64,000 nt of DNA from Brassica napus (GCF_020379485.1 NC_063448.1:19305726-19369725), one strand, 5' to 3'. Shown: positions 12,608-25,757, numbered from the stretch's first letter. Numbers and translations are program-made. Notes: a model not told the origin generated them from the letters alone.

Positions 12608-12840
12608 TTCCCTCTCTTTTTCAGAAGATGTATATTTTAAAATTTTCACACTTATTAAAAAACATATAAGATTATAATTACCAATACATTAATTTCTGTA
12701 ATTAATTATTTTCCACAATTTTTAACCAATAGAACTTTAATAAACACATTATGTTTTTTGAAGTTTACAATTAATTTAAAAATGTATATTATTGAAACAA
12801 TTTTTTTTCTAAAATATGGATCTTTTTGAAACAGAGGGAG
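12608..12840. mobile_element. Stowaway-like MITE
   Basis: A 233-bp non-coding element with inverted ends (TTCCCTCTCTTTTTCAGA at the left, complement of TTTGAAACAGAGGGAG at the right) flanked by TA. The interior is AT-rich and resembles the element at 39811-40068, so both belong to one family. The CTCCCTC-type end plus TA duplication suggests the Tc1/mariner-derived Stowaway group. Confidence 0.7.
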
Positions 12841-12945
12841 TATAAAATATATAACAAGTATATTTAAAGCAAATATTATTTTTTGGGTTTAAAGAATTTT
12901 CTAGCAGTGTCTTGAGTTTATTTTTACTTCTAATCTAAATATATA

Positions 12946-13206
12946 CTTCCTCCGTTTCTGAATAAGTGTCATTTTGACATTTTTCACACATATCAAGAAA
13001 GTGGTTGAAATATATGTAAGTTGTTATTAATTACACATCTCCGACCATTAATATTTGAAATAAATAAAATTATTTATAAAATCAATGCAGTTTGCAATTA
13101 ATTTTCAGCTGAAAATAAGTATAATTTGCGTTAGAATTGTAAAGTGACACTTTTTGTGTAACAAAAAAAAATTGTTAGAATGACACTTATTATGAAACAG
13201 ATGGAG
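12946..13206. mobile_element. Stowaway-like MITE, second family
   Basis: A 261-bp element between TA dinucleotides. The left end is CTTCCTCCGTTTCTGAATAA and the right end is the complement of a matching sequence (ACACTTATTATGAAACAGAT followed by GGAG). The inverted repeats extend at least 30 bases. It is non-coding. Confidence 0.75.
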
Positions 13207-14265
13207 TATATCCTATTTTTTTTTTTTTTGTCTCAAAGCTGTTATAAAATATTAACCTTTTGCTTACAAAATCATTGATTAATTCGCATTTGATAGATCT
13301 AACCTGCAGTGTACAAGATCATTGGATAAAATATAATCTGCAACATCCAGGACCTTGTTATTCTTGGAATTTACAATTAATCTCCGAAAATTGATCAAAA
13401 ACCAGCAACTACAACATTTCTTCACACTCTAGTTTTTTTAAAAATACATTCTCTTTTTTTTTTTGGTCAACCAGTCTGGAGAATATAAACGTTATCTTTA
13501 GTTTGCAAGGAGGTTTGTCTTTGTCATAACCGTACGTACTAAGTAAAATATTTCCACCAATCTTACTATATATTTAGAACTACGTATTGAAACCCAAGTC
13601 TTATTTTAACTACAGCTTTTTAGCTCATTGTGGACTTTCGAACTGATGATATACCTTTTTTTATTTTGGTATGACTGATGATATACTTTCTGCGTGTGTA
13701 TAGATGACTTTCGCTACAGCCAACGTTTGATCCTTGAACTTCTACCGTTTCCAATGGAAGTGCTTAGAATCCCGTTGACGCATATCCGAATAAATACCTT
13801 TCCTGTTAACAAATTCGTTTTACCGGAACAACGAATCCGAATATATGAATATATATAAAGGTTTATATATGAAAGTCTTTTATAAAAAGAAAAAAAATCT
13901 GTTTCAAAAGTAGTTTATGGTGGTTTCACGAAGAAACGAATTGGACGACATATTATTCAAAAGGTTTGCGAAACTATCACTTTTCATATAAACTAAAAAG
14001 AACAAAAAAAACTACTACTTTCAAAGTAGCGATTCATATCCTATGAGTTCCCCTAAATTGACATGATAAACGAAAAAGGTGTTACGTTTCAGGAATATTA
14101 TTAGAAAAACAAAGAATAAATAAACATTTAACAAAAACAAAGAGAGTTTTAATCAACAAAAACATCAAGAGTTTTCTCATTTTGCCAACAATTTCAAGAG
14201 TTTTATTACTTCAGGAAAATAAAATAGTAAGGTTAACAAATATTTAATAGCTGATGGTTCGCTCT
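13207..14265. other. AT-rich spacer, no gene
   Basis: No exon, RNA gene or element end is recognised. It ends at the AAT target site (14266-14268) of CACTA copy B. Confidence 0.6.
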
Positions 14266-14579
14266 AATCACTGCAAGAAAACATATTTTTTACTAGGGCA
14301 GTATTCGTTGTAAATTCGTTGTAAACGGGGTGTTACGACGAATTAACCTCGAAAGACGTTTCGTTGTTAAACGTCCGTCGTAACGGAGGTTTCGTCGTAA
14401 ACGACTCGTTACGTTTATGACGAAATATATTCCTCGTAAAACGCAGGGAAAGAATTAGTCGTAAACGACACGTAAGATTTCGTGGTGAAGCCCACGTAAT
14501 GATTTCAATGTAAAGCACACGTAAATACACTACAAGAAAAATGGTCTTTCTTAGCGTAAGGAAACAGCTATTAAATGTC

Positions 14580-14900
14580 TTTGTTAGCGTTATTGAAACC
14601 GCTATGTCTGCCCGAGCTATAATAGGTCCCCCCTATATTATAGCATTGTTTGATATGCTATCGTAGTTTTACAATATGATAGCTTTTTTATGGATTGCTA
14701 TTACTGAGTGATATTTATAATAGCATGGACATAGGATGCTATATATTCTATACGATAGCAAAGTTTACAAGTTATTATATATATTTTTATGGCGCAATTC
14801 ACCATTGTGGTTTGCAATATGATAGCAATTTTGTTAATGCTATATTTTCGATATCGTAGCAGTAATTTTGTGTCATAGTATTTGTTGTTATTTATGTGGT
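14580..14900. repeat. Subterminal repeats of the inner CACTA element
   Basis: Repeated TATAGCA/TGCTAT-type motifs (for example ATAGCATTG, GATAGCAAAG, GATGCTATAT, TGCTATTACT) in both orientations over about 300 bases inside the left end. Fewer copies occur inside the right end near 22785-22870. They are probably the binding sites of the TNP1-like product. Confidence 0.7.
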
Positions 14901-15153
14901 AACCTGTTCCTATTCGATTGAAAATCTCATAACCTGCCACATTCATTGATGCAGACACAAGTTCCAAAATACAAAGTCTTAATCCGAACAACAACAAGTT
15001 AGCTAGAACATAACCCAGACAACAAGTCTCAATCCAAACTAGAACACAATAACATCCAAGTAGAGTGAGTAGAATAGTACATTACACATGATAGACGTCT
15101 TAACACAAGATCACCTTCTCCTTTGGCCATGCAATGCATGAGCCAATTGCATC

Positions 15154-17983
15154 TCACAAACACTCGATCTCAGAAGATGGACGCCAAACCTCTGCGAAAG
15201 TTACCTTCACCACATCAATCCAGACTTTAACTGCATTTGGTCCCAAGGGAACAAAGTGAACAGTCTGTTCTGGGTTGTCTGATGCCCAACGTCCTTCTGC
15301 AACCACCTGCTTGTTCCCGCCAATGGACATCAACTTGCACTTCTGGTTCTCTTTTGGAGCAACATCCTTTTGACAATGACGCTACAATGTATTCAAGACA
15401 AACCATTTTATGTCAATGAAATATATAACAACAAACGGACAGCTACTACGAACTTTACCTGAGATCTTCGAAGAGGAGATGCAACTTGAGTTTTCTTCGG
15501 AGTAGCTTTTGGAGGTTGTTGCACTGGAGACTTAGAAACTGGTGACGAAGCAGAAAATGTGTGCCCTGGAGATTTGCTTGTAGCAGTCGATGCTTTAGGA
15601 GATGTGGGTCGTGTTGAATTTGTTGTGTTTTCAAACACACACTTACTTGCAGGCCATGCTACAAAGTGCTTAACAGAGTCCCGAAGGTATGTCATTTCTG
15701 TCTAGGTCTGCACAGAAATGTGTCAGGTTCATGCACCACATCTACAAATACTTTCACTGCATTTGGTCCGAGAGGGAGACGATTAACCAATGCTTTTGGT
15801 TCTTGACACTGCCAACGGCCTTCAGCAACAACTTCGTCAGTAGTTGTCCAAGGTGATAGGAATTTGCATTTGTTCACAGAATATGCCGTTGGGCTCTAGC
15901 AGACACAAGCATATGTTAATGATCACAACAACTCAGACAAAGAACAACAAAGTAAACTGTAAAAACTTGCTTCTTGATTACTCATCTTACCCTAAGAGGA
16001 ATATCTTCATAATACATCGACTGGTCTGAAATAATGCAATTATTGGCAGACCATGCAACCATCTCGCCAACCGCTTGCTCAACAATACACATACCGGTTG
16101 CAGGCCTCCATAAAAAAGCATCGGACTTGATTGCAGTTTCAACCAATACTTTAACAACAAGATGACCTAAGGGGATGTCATTCACAAAGTCTTCCGGTTC
16201 AGATGAAATAACACGACCCTCAGCAACTTTTTCATCAGAACCAGACCAATCAACCAACACACACTTAGGGTGTGCGCTTTTGTTAACACTCTACATAAAT
16301 ATATTTTAAAACATGTCAGTGCATTACTTACTTCACAATTACTAACCAATTATTGTGAAGATGTAAATTACTTACTCTTGCTCTTGCAGTAGCTGAGTTT
16401 TCACCTATCTCAGGTTCTTGCTGTAACATAAATGCATGTAAGTAATCAGCTCATAACTAACATCCAAGAATATAAACATGCTTAGTATAACTAACCTGTC
16501 TCTTCATCCTAGCAAGTTCAGATTGCAACTCGTTAACCTGGTTCATCAAACCAAGGTGCTTCTCTTCCATTTCAGCCATAAATTGTTTCTTCACTTGAAA
16601 ACAAGCTAACTTCGTCTTCCCAATGTTTCTTCCCATCGCCCTCAAGTGACCAGGATTGTCAGGTCCTAATAGTACTGAAAGCGGATCCACACTAAGGTTT
16701 GTTGAATTAGAATTAGCACCGTGATCAACAATCTCAGCTGCCTTTTTCTGTCAACAGAAAATATGTTACTAAGCATATAGTTATATCTTTGAAGCACCAA
16801 AAAAAACTACTTACAAACTTCTCCGCAGCTAGCATATTGACTGGTGTTCCATCTTTTTTTGTACGTGACTTGACCCACACTTTAAGCCTACTCACTTTCG
16901 ATACTCCACCACTCTCTTGTTTCTGATGAAAACATGACATCAGATGTGAAAAAGGTAGTAAGTGAAGAAAAAGTAAATAGATAAGGTGAAGAAATGTACC
17001 ATATCCTCCGCTAGCCTAACCATTCCTCTACGGCTACAAGTGTGAGGAATTTGTTTGCTCCTCCTCTCCTTGTATTTATCACTCAATACCTTAAAGTCTG
17101 AACTGGTTTTGCAGTTGACAAATTTTCGCCACTCCACTGGATTAACATTCTTTGGTCTCAGATTCATCCTCTCTTGGTTAGTAGATTTGCCTCTGATCTG
17201 CGTGACAAGTCTTGATTTTGACGCCCTCCATAAACATCCCATTTGCTTCAACACAGCATTCTTCTGATAGTCTTCATCAAGCTTAAACCTTGCCTACAAT
17301 CACAAATATACCAAATTAATTACAGATATCGATACAGAACCATCAAATGTGAAAATGTAATAGGAGAAAGTCACCTGAACAGATTTCCAAAGAACAGTTT
17401 TAACTTCCTCACTGATTTTCCTCCAATCATCAAATGTGACAGGTACATGTTCCCGCACTAGTGGACCTAGGTATGAAGACAGCTTCACTGATCCTTCACC
17501 AACAGGATCTCCAAAATCATTGAACTCCACTCTTTCTCTAGCATTTGGATCTCTGGCGATGTGCTTCATCTTGGTTGGACCTCGGTGTTTCTTCTGCTTA
17601 GGCTGAACTTCACTCAATTCCACCTCTCCTTCAGGCTCTTCTTCCTGCTCGTTAACGTCAGTCTCCACAGCCCTGTTAGCCTCTTCCGGCTCTTCCTGCT
17701 CGTTAACGTCAGTCTCCACAGCCCTGTTAGCCTCTTCCGGCTCTTCCTGCTCGTTAGCAGCTGCAGTTTCTTCATTTTCTCGAAGCTCTTCATGCTCCTT
17801 CTCAGCGACAGGCTCCTGATCTTTTTCAGAATCATGCTGCGGTTGACATTCTATAGTACCAATAAATTCTACTTCCACATCAGACTTCTTCTTCCTGCCC
17901 CTCTTTGTGATCTTCGTGTCTTTGTTGGTGACCTTACTAGTATGCGCATTCTTTTTCATTCTTGTAGTCTTTGGACGACCCAT
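15154..17983 (-). CDS. TNP1-like (En/Spm second-gene) protein of the inner CACTA
   Basis: A minus-strand gene of about eight exons from ATG at 17983 to TGA at 15154-15156; the first exon is about 17375-17983. The N-terminus is basic (MGRPKTTRMKK), followed by a very acidic Glu-rich stretch with a 17-residue unit (EANRAVETDVNEQEEPE) repeated in tandem. Then comes a plant-transposase-like region (LVREHVPVTFDDWRKI, then WRKFVNC...R). A coiled coil (VNELQSELARMKRQ) follows. The C-terminal half holds three related units of about 60 residues, each with VAEGR...PLG...VKV...RP, as in TNP1/En-Spm domains. No stop or frameshift was found in the exons I followed, though exon ends are approximate. Likely DNA-binding partner of TNP2. 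Confidence 0.75.
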
Positions 17984-18166
17984 TTAATTCACCTGAAACA
18001 AATTACACATTAGTTAGTACAAGATACAAAAAGAACTATGAAACTACATCAGTCATCACAAAAAAGAATACACAAGAGTCAAGCATCAAACAAGACACAT
18101 ATCACAGAAGACCTCACAAAAGAACACAAAACAGTCAAGCATCAAACAAGACACATATCACATGCA

Positions 18167-21100
18167 TCACACATATATGCCTTCACAATCAACTCGGGCA
18201 TTGTGAGCTTCATCTATTTCAACATCCATATCAATGATTGATGGCAATGGTCCAATATCTATGTTGACATCTTCTTCTTCTGTTTCATTGTATCTTCTTG
18301 ATGGACCTCTTAGGACAACATACCAGCAGGATGTATCATCCTCCCTTGAGTAAAACACTTGTTTTGCCTGAGAAGCTAATATGTATGGATCCCTATTAAA
18401 GGAAACTTGAGACTGATTCAAGTTAACAAGTGTGTACCCATCTTCCACCTTAACTCCGTTTCCTCGTACTGCCCATTGACACCTGAATAGAGGGACGTAA
18501 AAGACATTATAGTCCAACAAGATAATCTCTGTAACTCTCCCATAGTATGATACCAAATCGACGACTTGTGAAGTGTCTTTTGCACTCGCTCTACACATTG
18601 CAGTAGCCTCATAAAATACTCCACTGTTTTGGCTCATCCTCTGAACTGAGTGTGTGTGAAAGCGTTGTCCGTTCACTATGTAGCCTGTATATGACCTTGC
18701 AGTACTACATGGACCATATGCCAACCATTTTAGAGTCTCTCCATGTGTTTCAGAATCCACTTTTATCTAGCAAAAAGTATAAGCAATTGTCAGAATAGAA
18801 GAACAATTAATTTAGAAACGCAACAACTGTTATAAACTTGCCTGCTCTTTTAACCAAGAAGCAAAATTCAGGGTATGTGTACTCCAAAATATGTTGCATC
18901 ACGTCTACATCTTGCATTTGTGTCTTGTAGAAATTGTAGATGCATGCTTGTGACACAAAAAACAAATGTTTCAGTTCCTACGTAGCTTATAGGTTACGAA
19001 GTTAAAAAATGCAGTCACTTACTCAACATAAGGGTCAACAACAGATGTGTTCTGTAGGACAGCAAGGTGGGCTGTTTTCTTCTCCATTTCAGAGAGGTTA
19101 ATTGATTTTGGTGCCGATATTGGACGTCCCTCTAGGATTGTCTGGCTCTCATAGTCAGCATTCCTATCTAATTTCTCCTCCACATTGGTTGTCTTTTTAA
19201 GAAACGCACTGCAGAACTGCATGCACTCTTCTGCAAGATAGGACTCAGCAATACAACCCTCTGGCCTCGCAGTGTTTCTAACATAGTCTTTCAGGATCTT
19301 CATGTGTCTACATAGAGTAAAAAAAGTTTTAGTCACAGTCTAGAGATTTTAAAATTTAAATATAGTATAAGTTACCTCTCAAATGGATACATCCAGCGAA
19401 AATGGACTGGACCACATAGTTTAGCTTCCCTTCCAAGATGAACTGTCAAATGAACCATTATGTCGAAGAAGCTTGGAGGAAAAAATCTCTCAAACATACA
19501 GAGAGTTTCCACAACTTCTGCTTCCATTTTTGAAATCTGCTCTACATCTATTACTCGCTGGCATAACCGGTTGAAGAATGCACACATCCGTAATATTGCT
19601 AGTCTCGGGCCTTTAGGTAATAATCCTCTAACTGCAACCGGGAGTAACTGTTGCATCAGCACATGATAATCATGTGATTTGAGACCTGATACCTTACACT
19701 CTTCTACTGAAACACCCCTAGATATGTTTGAACAATATCCATCAGGTCCTTTAAAATCAGAAAGTCGCTTGCAGAATACTTTCTTCTCACTCTTCGACAA
19801 AGACCAAGGTGCTGCTGGTAGGTAAGTCCTTTTCCCTTTGGCCCTCGGGTGCAGATCCTTTCTAATACCAAGATGTTCCAGATCCTTACGTGTATTGAGA
19901 CCATCCTTCGAATTCCCACAGTGAAGTAACGTTGAGACAATGCTCTTTGCCACATTTCGCTCAATGTGCATTACGTCCAAATTATGCCTCACGGGTAGTT
20001 CCTAAATATCAATACAAAAGAAGCAAAACTGTGAGAGTCTTAAAGATAATAATATACAAGGAATATTGTGTGTTCAATATAAGACTTACCTCCCAATAAG
20101 GAAGTTGAAAGAAGATTGATCTTTTTTTCCATCTTGACAACTCCTCCTCATCAACTTCATCTTCTTCCTCTGCCTCAGATTCACTGGAAACGTCCTCAAT
20201 ATCACAGTCTTCTTCAACACTCACTGTTCTTTTCCTCTTCGTTCTACCTTCTCTAAAATTCCCAAAGTTGTTAACAAAGTGCTTCAGGTTATTGGAAATG
20301 TCATGACCAGATAGTATCCTAGACTTTCTCCCGTGTTCAGCGTGTCCATCAAACCAAGCCTTCTTCGACCTATATCTATGCGTTGGTGGGAGACCCTTTC
20401 TATGAGACATATACACATGCTTCCTACATAACTTCAGCCACATACTATCAGTGTGTTTCCCGCACACAGGACAACCCATTTTTCCTTTCACTTTGCATCC
20501 AGCTAGATTTCCATAGGCTAGGAAATCACTAATAGTCCAGAGCAGCATTGCCTTCATTGTAAATGCAGTGTTACTCACAACATCATATGTTGACTCTCCT
20601 TTGCTCCACAACTGATTTAAATCCTCTATTAATGGCTCTAAGTAGACATCAATACTATTACCAGGCTGTTGTGGACCAGGAATGAGCAGTGTTAGCATGA
20701 TATTCTCCTTCTTCATACATAGGTTAGGAGGCAAATTGTAGTTAACTAACAGCACAGGCCAACAACTGTACTTACTGCTCTGCATGTTGAAAGGATTAAA
20801 TCCATCCGTAGAGAGTCCCAGCCGTATATTCCTTTCCTCAGCGGCAAATGTGGGATACTTGTCATTCATCTGTTTCCATGTCACAGAATCTACGGGATGC
20901 CTTAGTTTCCCATCGCTGCTCTGGTTAGTAGAATGCCACCTTAGGTTTCTGGCCATTTCTTCAGACCTAAACATCCTCTTTAGCCGTGGGATTATTGGAA
21001 AGTATCTTAATACTTTCTGTGGGACACCTTTCTTGATCTCACCAGTGTGCTGGTTAATCTTCCATCTTGAGGCCTTACATTTAGGACAACTGTCGAGCTT

Positions 21101-21869
21101 CTTCAACTTCTTTCTGAACAGGCAGCAATCATTAACACACGCATGAATCTTCTCATAACCCATATCAAAAGACTTCAAGAACTTCTTAACTTCGTACAGT
21201 GATGTATGCAACACGTTATCCTCTGGTAACATCTCCGGCAACGTCTCAAGTAGATCATCGAAGCTCTTGTCAGACCAGCCATTCTTAGTCTTCAGCCTAA
21301 ACAATGACACGATGGCTGATAACTTGCTATGGTTTGCGCAGCTTGGATATAATGGGGTTTCAGCATCTGCAATCTTTGCCAAGAACTCATCTTCTTTCAT
21401 GTCTTCTCCCTCTGCCATCTCACAGAAGTCACGTTCAGTAGCTAACTCTTCATCTAAATTCTCAACAGCTCTGTACAACCCAACAATCTCTTCATTCCAC
21501 TGCTTCTCTTTCATCTCGCCTTCAGCCACAGAGTATACTTCTCCATGATGATACCAGTCCTTACGCTGCTTGTACACCTCATCCATTCCCCTTCTAACCA
21601 GATGATCGACTATATCTGCAGCTGAATGCCGATCTACATTCCGACAGTCTGTGCAAGGGCAGATAATGAACTTATCAGCTCCATCACCCGCAGACACAGC
21701 TTGGACAAAGTCCCATGCACCCTTCTCATAAGCAGGATCAACTCTGCAGTTATAACATAACAAAACAGAACAATTCATTAAACACTCAAATCCCCTACTG
21801 AGTACCAATATTAGATCAATATATGTTGATTTCTTACCTTGACAGATGAACCCACGCCTTCTCCAACAT
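18167..21869 (-). CDS. TNP2-type transposase of the inner CACTA
   Basis: Six exons can be laid out: 21838-21869, 20090-21743, 19376-20001, 19023-19307, 18842-18946 and 18167-18766. The start MLEKAWVHLSR fits the usual Transpos_assoc N-terminus. A CPCTDCRN zinc-like cluster follows, then the Transposase_21 core with LSTDGFNPFN and RHNLDVMHIERN, DUF4218-like VHLTVHLGREA, and a DUF4216-like C-terminus (GYIVNGQRFHTHS). Exon 5 is a problem: it reads DVMQHILEYT in one frame and ASWLKEQ in another, which suggests an extra base in the A run at 18863-18866 (plus strand). Its donor is GC rather than GT. The gene may therefore be full-length but frameshifted. Confidence 0.75.
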
Positions 21870-22280
21870 TGTTTGATCTATACTTCTTTAAAACCATTAG
21901 AACGAGTAAAATGGTCACAGAATACACAAATTCTAAATAACCAACAAGTAAAATGGTCACAGGAAATAGAAACCAACGAGAGTAAAGTAGCCAACGAGAG
22001 TCAAACAAATGAAGCTAAATTCTGGAAAAAATTAACAACACTCAGTAAAGTAGTCAACGAGAGTCAAACAAATGAGAATCATGTTATGACTAAGCAAAGA
22101 CTAAAACAAATCAGAAGCATGTAATGACTAAGCCGAGACTAAAACAAACCATAAACATGTACTAAAGCCACGGGAATTAAACAATTTAAATCAGAATCAA
22201 ACATATCATAATAAAAGAAATGAGAATCATGGGAAACTGAGATATCGAAGAAAATAAACCTCTTCGGTTCGAATCGACTT

Positions 22281-22600
22281 GAGCTGGAGAGTACCACAGG
22301 TTACAGACGACAAAATCGAGCTTCAAGGTCTCGGCAGAGAGTTTCGGTTGTGGGAGAGAGGGGTTAGGGTTTTCGAGAGAGAGAGAGAGAGCTGGAGAGT
22401 ATCACAGGTTACAGAACACGAAATCGAGCTTCAAGGTGTCGACGGAGAGTTTCGGTTGTGGGAGAAAGGGGTTAGGGTTTTCGAGAGAGAGAGAGAGCTG
22501 GAGAGTATCACAGGTTACAGAACACAGAATCGAGCTTCAAGGTGTCGACGGAGAGATTTGGGTGTGGGAGAAAGGGGTAGGGTTTTCTCGACTGAGAGAG
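22281..22600. repeat. Three ~107-bp tandem repeats upstream of inner tnp2
   Basis: Units start GAGCTGGAGAGTACCACAGG at 22281 and again, with small changes, at 22389 and 22495. Each contains an AAACCCTAA-type motif (plus strand GTTAGGGTTTT) and a (GA)n run. They lie 400-700 bases upstream of the inner TNP2 ATG on its transcribed strand, so they probably form its promoter or leader. Confidence 0.8.
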
Positions 22601-22892
22601 AGAGAGTTACTCATTTTTTTTTAATTTAGTTGTCGACAATCATTTTTTTTATCCTTATGTATCCTAAGTGTTACAGTAAAGAGGGAATAGATTTAGTATT
22701 TCCCGGTTCTCAAATTTTCACTAAGTATAAGCGGTACGCGTGCTTTTCTATTCCCCCTTTGTGAATTTTTCCCGACAGCATTAAGTTAATGCTATCAATA
22801 TGTCCCAAAATCGAAAAAATTATCTACCATTGCAGTTTGAAAATCCGTGCTATCCCGCTATGCTATAAAAGGCCAAATTTCTTGTAGTGATA

Positions 22893-23012
22893 CTTTCGTT
22901 GTAAATCACTCGTAAACATTTCAGTGTAAAACCCTCGTAAATCTTTCGATGTTAATCACTCGTAAACATTCGATGTAAACTCCATGTAATGTTTACGAGG
23001 AGTTTACATCGA
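22893..23012. repeat. Remainder of copy B 3' subterminal repeats
   Basis: The same motif array as at 7640-7760, in reverse (TTTCGTTGTAAATCACTCGT and relatives). It was cut off from its terminal part at 14305-14527 by the inner insertion. Confidence 0.8.
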
Positions 23013-23192
23013 TTCTTATTATATTATTATTAATTAGTATATAATAAATTTTAATTTATATTTAATATTCGTAATTTAAAATATTTTAAATTTTAAAACG
23101 AAATATGAAATTGAAAAACATATTTTAAAAAGGCATTTAAAAGTCATACAATAATATTTAAATTCATAATACAAACAGAAATATATAAAAAA

Positions 23193-24827
23193 CTACATAT
23201 CCTCAAAGTAGTTGGTGGGGTTGCTCGGCTGTTGACGGTTTGGATTGGACTCTTCGGAATCTCGTACTGGCAACCCAAGAGCGGCTCGTCTCTCACTCAA
23301 CATTCATTGCATAGTCGAGTTTTCCACCGCCATCACGTCTAGCAGATCCTCAAGAGAGTCTAAACGAACCTGCTGGCTATCCATTCGAGCTTTCATCTGA
23401 GAAGTCTCTTCATCCCATCTCGAAGTGTATGACGAAGTTGCCCTTGCAACTTTGTTAACAGAGCAAATGCCGACTGTCCGTCCCTTCTTTTTAGGATCCA
23501 CCTATAAAATTAAAACATATATTAATATAGTTAATTATGTTAAGATATTAAAAATAATGTAAATTTTTTTTTTAAGTTGTACCTCTTCGAAGATTCTGTC
23601 AGCCTCTTCGGTGGTCAATCTGACAGGTAATCCATCGGGAGACTGCTGGGTTAGTTGCGTCTCCCGTTCTTCAATCCAAGTAGCTACTGCATGGAAGAGT
23701 TTCTCAGATGCAGGATCCACAAAAACTCTGTCGGATGTGGTGTGAGTCATCTTGAATAGCTCAGACAGAGATGGTAAGTCTCCCGTCTTCTCTAACTTCA
23801 AAAAAAAATTAAATTAAATATTAAAATTTAAATTAATTGAAAATTTTAAAATAAATATTAAAAACAAAACTTGCAGCTTCTAGACGGACTCATGCATGAG
23901 GTTTTTGTCCGGTTCTGTGAAGCATGGGCAAATGACCATCTTTATCCTTCGTCCTTCGAGAAGCCAAGCACGAATTGACCTTTTTGATCGAAGAGGGGTG
24001 CTCTCAATAGGCGATGAGGTCATCCCACACATCCTTCGTGAGCTCAGTGGGCTTTCCCTCATACCCGTAGATCTCCCACTTGTCCTTCCAATCGGAGACT
24101 GTATTGCAGAGGCGGATCTTTCCCTTTGCAACGAATTTCGCCTCCACCCTCTCGGTGATTCCGAAAGACCAATGCCACTTTTGCTGAAACACAAAATTTT
24201 TGAAAAAATTACAATTAATAATAAATATTAAAAAAAAAATACATATATATTTAAAAGTGAAAATTTAATTAAATTTAAAAATCTTACCGCAAAACATTTA
24301 AACCAAGTGATCTTAACGTGATTTGGTGTCTTGCTCCAGTTCGGATATGCCCCGTCGTAGTAACCCTTAATCGTCGCCGAAACGCTCCGGCTAACACGGT
24401 TGTTAGCCCCAAACCTGAAAAAAAACAATTTAACCGTTAGAAAATAAAAATAATTTAAATTTTAATGTAATAAAAATTAATAACTTACCAATAAATTCCT
24501 CGGGGTCTATCGGGGTCTAGAACATCCAAACCCTCCCGTCCAGGCTGGCCTGGCAAGAAAATCCTCCACCGTATATCTCGCGAATGGAGCATATGAAGGC
24601 ACACACAAATCCGGATGAACTGCACCTTCTGGGACAGGCTGAGGTGCAGCCGCTGGAGGAGGAGGTGGAGGCATCTGCGGTGGAAGAGGAGGACTCGAAG
24701 AAACTCTCTGAGAAGTCTATGAGTCTGGAACAGCAACGGAAGACGATGAACCGGAAGAAGATGTACCGGAACCATCGCCAAACAACTGGGCATAAGTAGG
24801 TGCTGCTGGTTTTCTCCTAGGAGCCAT
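23193..24827 (-). pseudogene. tnpA-like gene, copy B (disabled)
   Basis: Counterpart of the gene at 5809-7453, with ATG at 24825-24827 and the normal stop at 23193-23195. Several lesions are visible: CAG to TAG in the Ser-rich N-terminal exon (after AVPDS); a 4-base insertion near 24545-24555 in the LLAQPG region; TGG to TGA at 24004-24006 after LIAY; the TGA shared with copy A at 23890-23892 after PHA; and AGA to TGA near 23305 after TMQ. The gene cannot make a full protein. Confidence 0.88.
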
Positions 24828-25089
24828 CTAAAAAAAAATTAAAATAAATTTAATCAATTACGACATAATTAAAAAATTATTTCGTTACCTAACTAATCAC
24901 CTAAACTATAGTATTCCGTCACCTAACTAATCACCTAAACTAATTACCTAACTAATCACCTAAACTAATTACCTAACTAATTAATCACCTAAACTAACTT
25001 TAAAAAAAATAGAAGAGAAAAGAGAGTGTACCTTAGAGGGAGAGCAAAGGAATTTGGGAGGAATGAACGAGGCAGCCTCGCTCTCGGCG

Positions 25090-25450
25090 TCTCAATATAT
25101 AGAAAACGTTTCGTCGTAAACGCGACGTAATATTACGACGAAGTTACCAGGCCCGCGTTATTCCATTTACGACGAAGTTACCAGGCTCGCGTTTTTCCAG
25201 TTACAACGAAGTTACCGGGCCCGCGTCTGTTTACGACGAAATTACGTCGAATCGATTTACCAGGCTTTTCCGTTTACGACGAAGTTACCAGGCCCGTCTT
25301 TTTCCATTTACGACGAAATTACGTCGAATCGATTTACCAGGCTTTTCCGTTTACGACGAAGTTACCAGGCCCATCTTTTTTCATTTACGACGAAATTACG
25401 TGGAATAACCATTTACGACGAAGTTACTATGCCCGTGTTATTTTTACTAC
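25090..25450. repeat. Internal motif array, copy B
   Basis: Inverted counterpart of the array at 5225-5540. Units contain TTTACGACGAAGTTACCAGG and CCCGCGTTTTTCC-type segments, with AATCGATTTACCAGGC between them. It is somewhat longer than in copy A, so the unit number has changed by expansion or loss. Confidence 0.8.
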
Positions 25451-25757
25451 GATTTTACAACGCTTAACCCTAAACACCGAGAATAAAATCCCTAAACCCC
25501 AAAGTCACATATCATCTAACATCATATCTTCTTCTCTACTACTTCTTGCTCTTTCTCCAACTTAAACTCTAAAACTCTAAAACTCCAAATAAATTAAAAC
25601 TAAAGAAATACATATTATATAAAACAACATTTGTTACACATATATTAAGATGGTAAAAAAACAATATTTCTTTAAACATACGTTTAAATAGAGAAATACA
25701 ACATTTGTTACATATATTACATCACTCTATATCGTTTTCGTTCTCATCAATATTACA

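Larger units (their letters stand above)
14528..22889 (-). mobile_element. Second-family CACTA transposon nested in copy B
   Basis: Starts CACTACAAGAAAAATGG at 14528 and ends with ...CCAAATTTCTTGTAGTG at 22889. ATA at 14525-14527 is duplicated at 22890-22892. Length is 8362 bp. It has a different interior from copies A-C: subterminal motifs are based on TATAGCA/TGCTATA rather than TTTCGTCGTAAA. It carries a six-exon TNP2 gene and a multi-exon TNP1-like gene, both on the minus strand. Being inserted in copy B, it is the younger of the two, and its genes are far less damaged. Confidence 0.95.

Noticed and set aside
17561..18013. Plus-strand open frame over the TNP1-like gene
   Set aside because: It is the reverse reading of the repeated acidic region of the real minus-strand gene.
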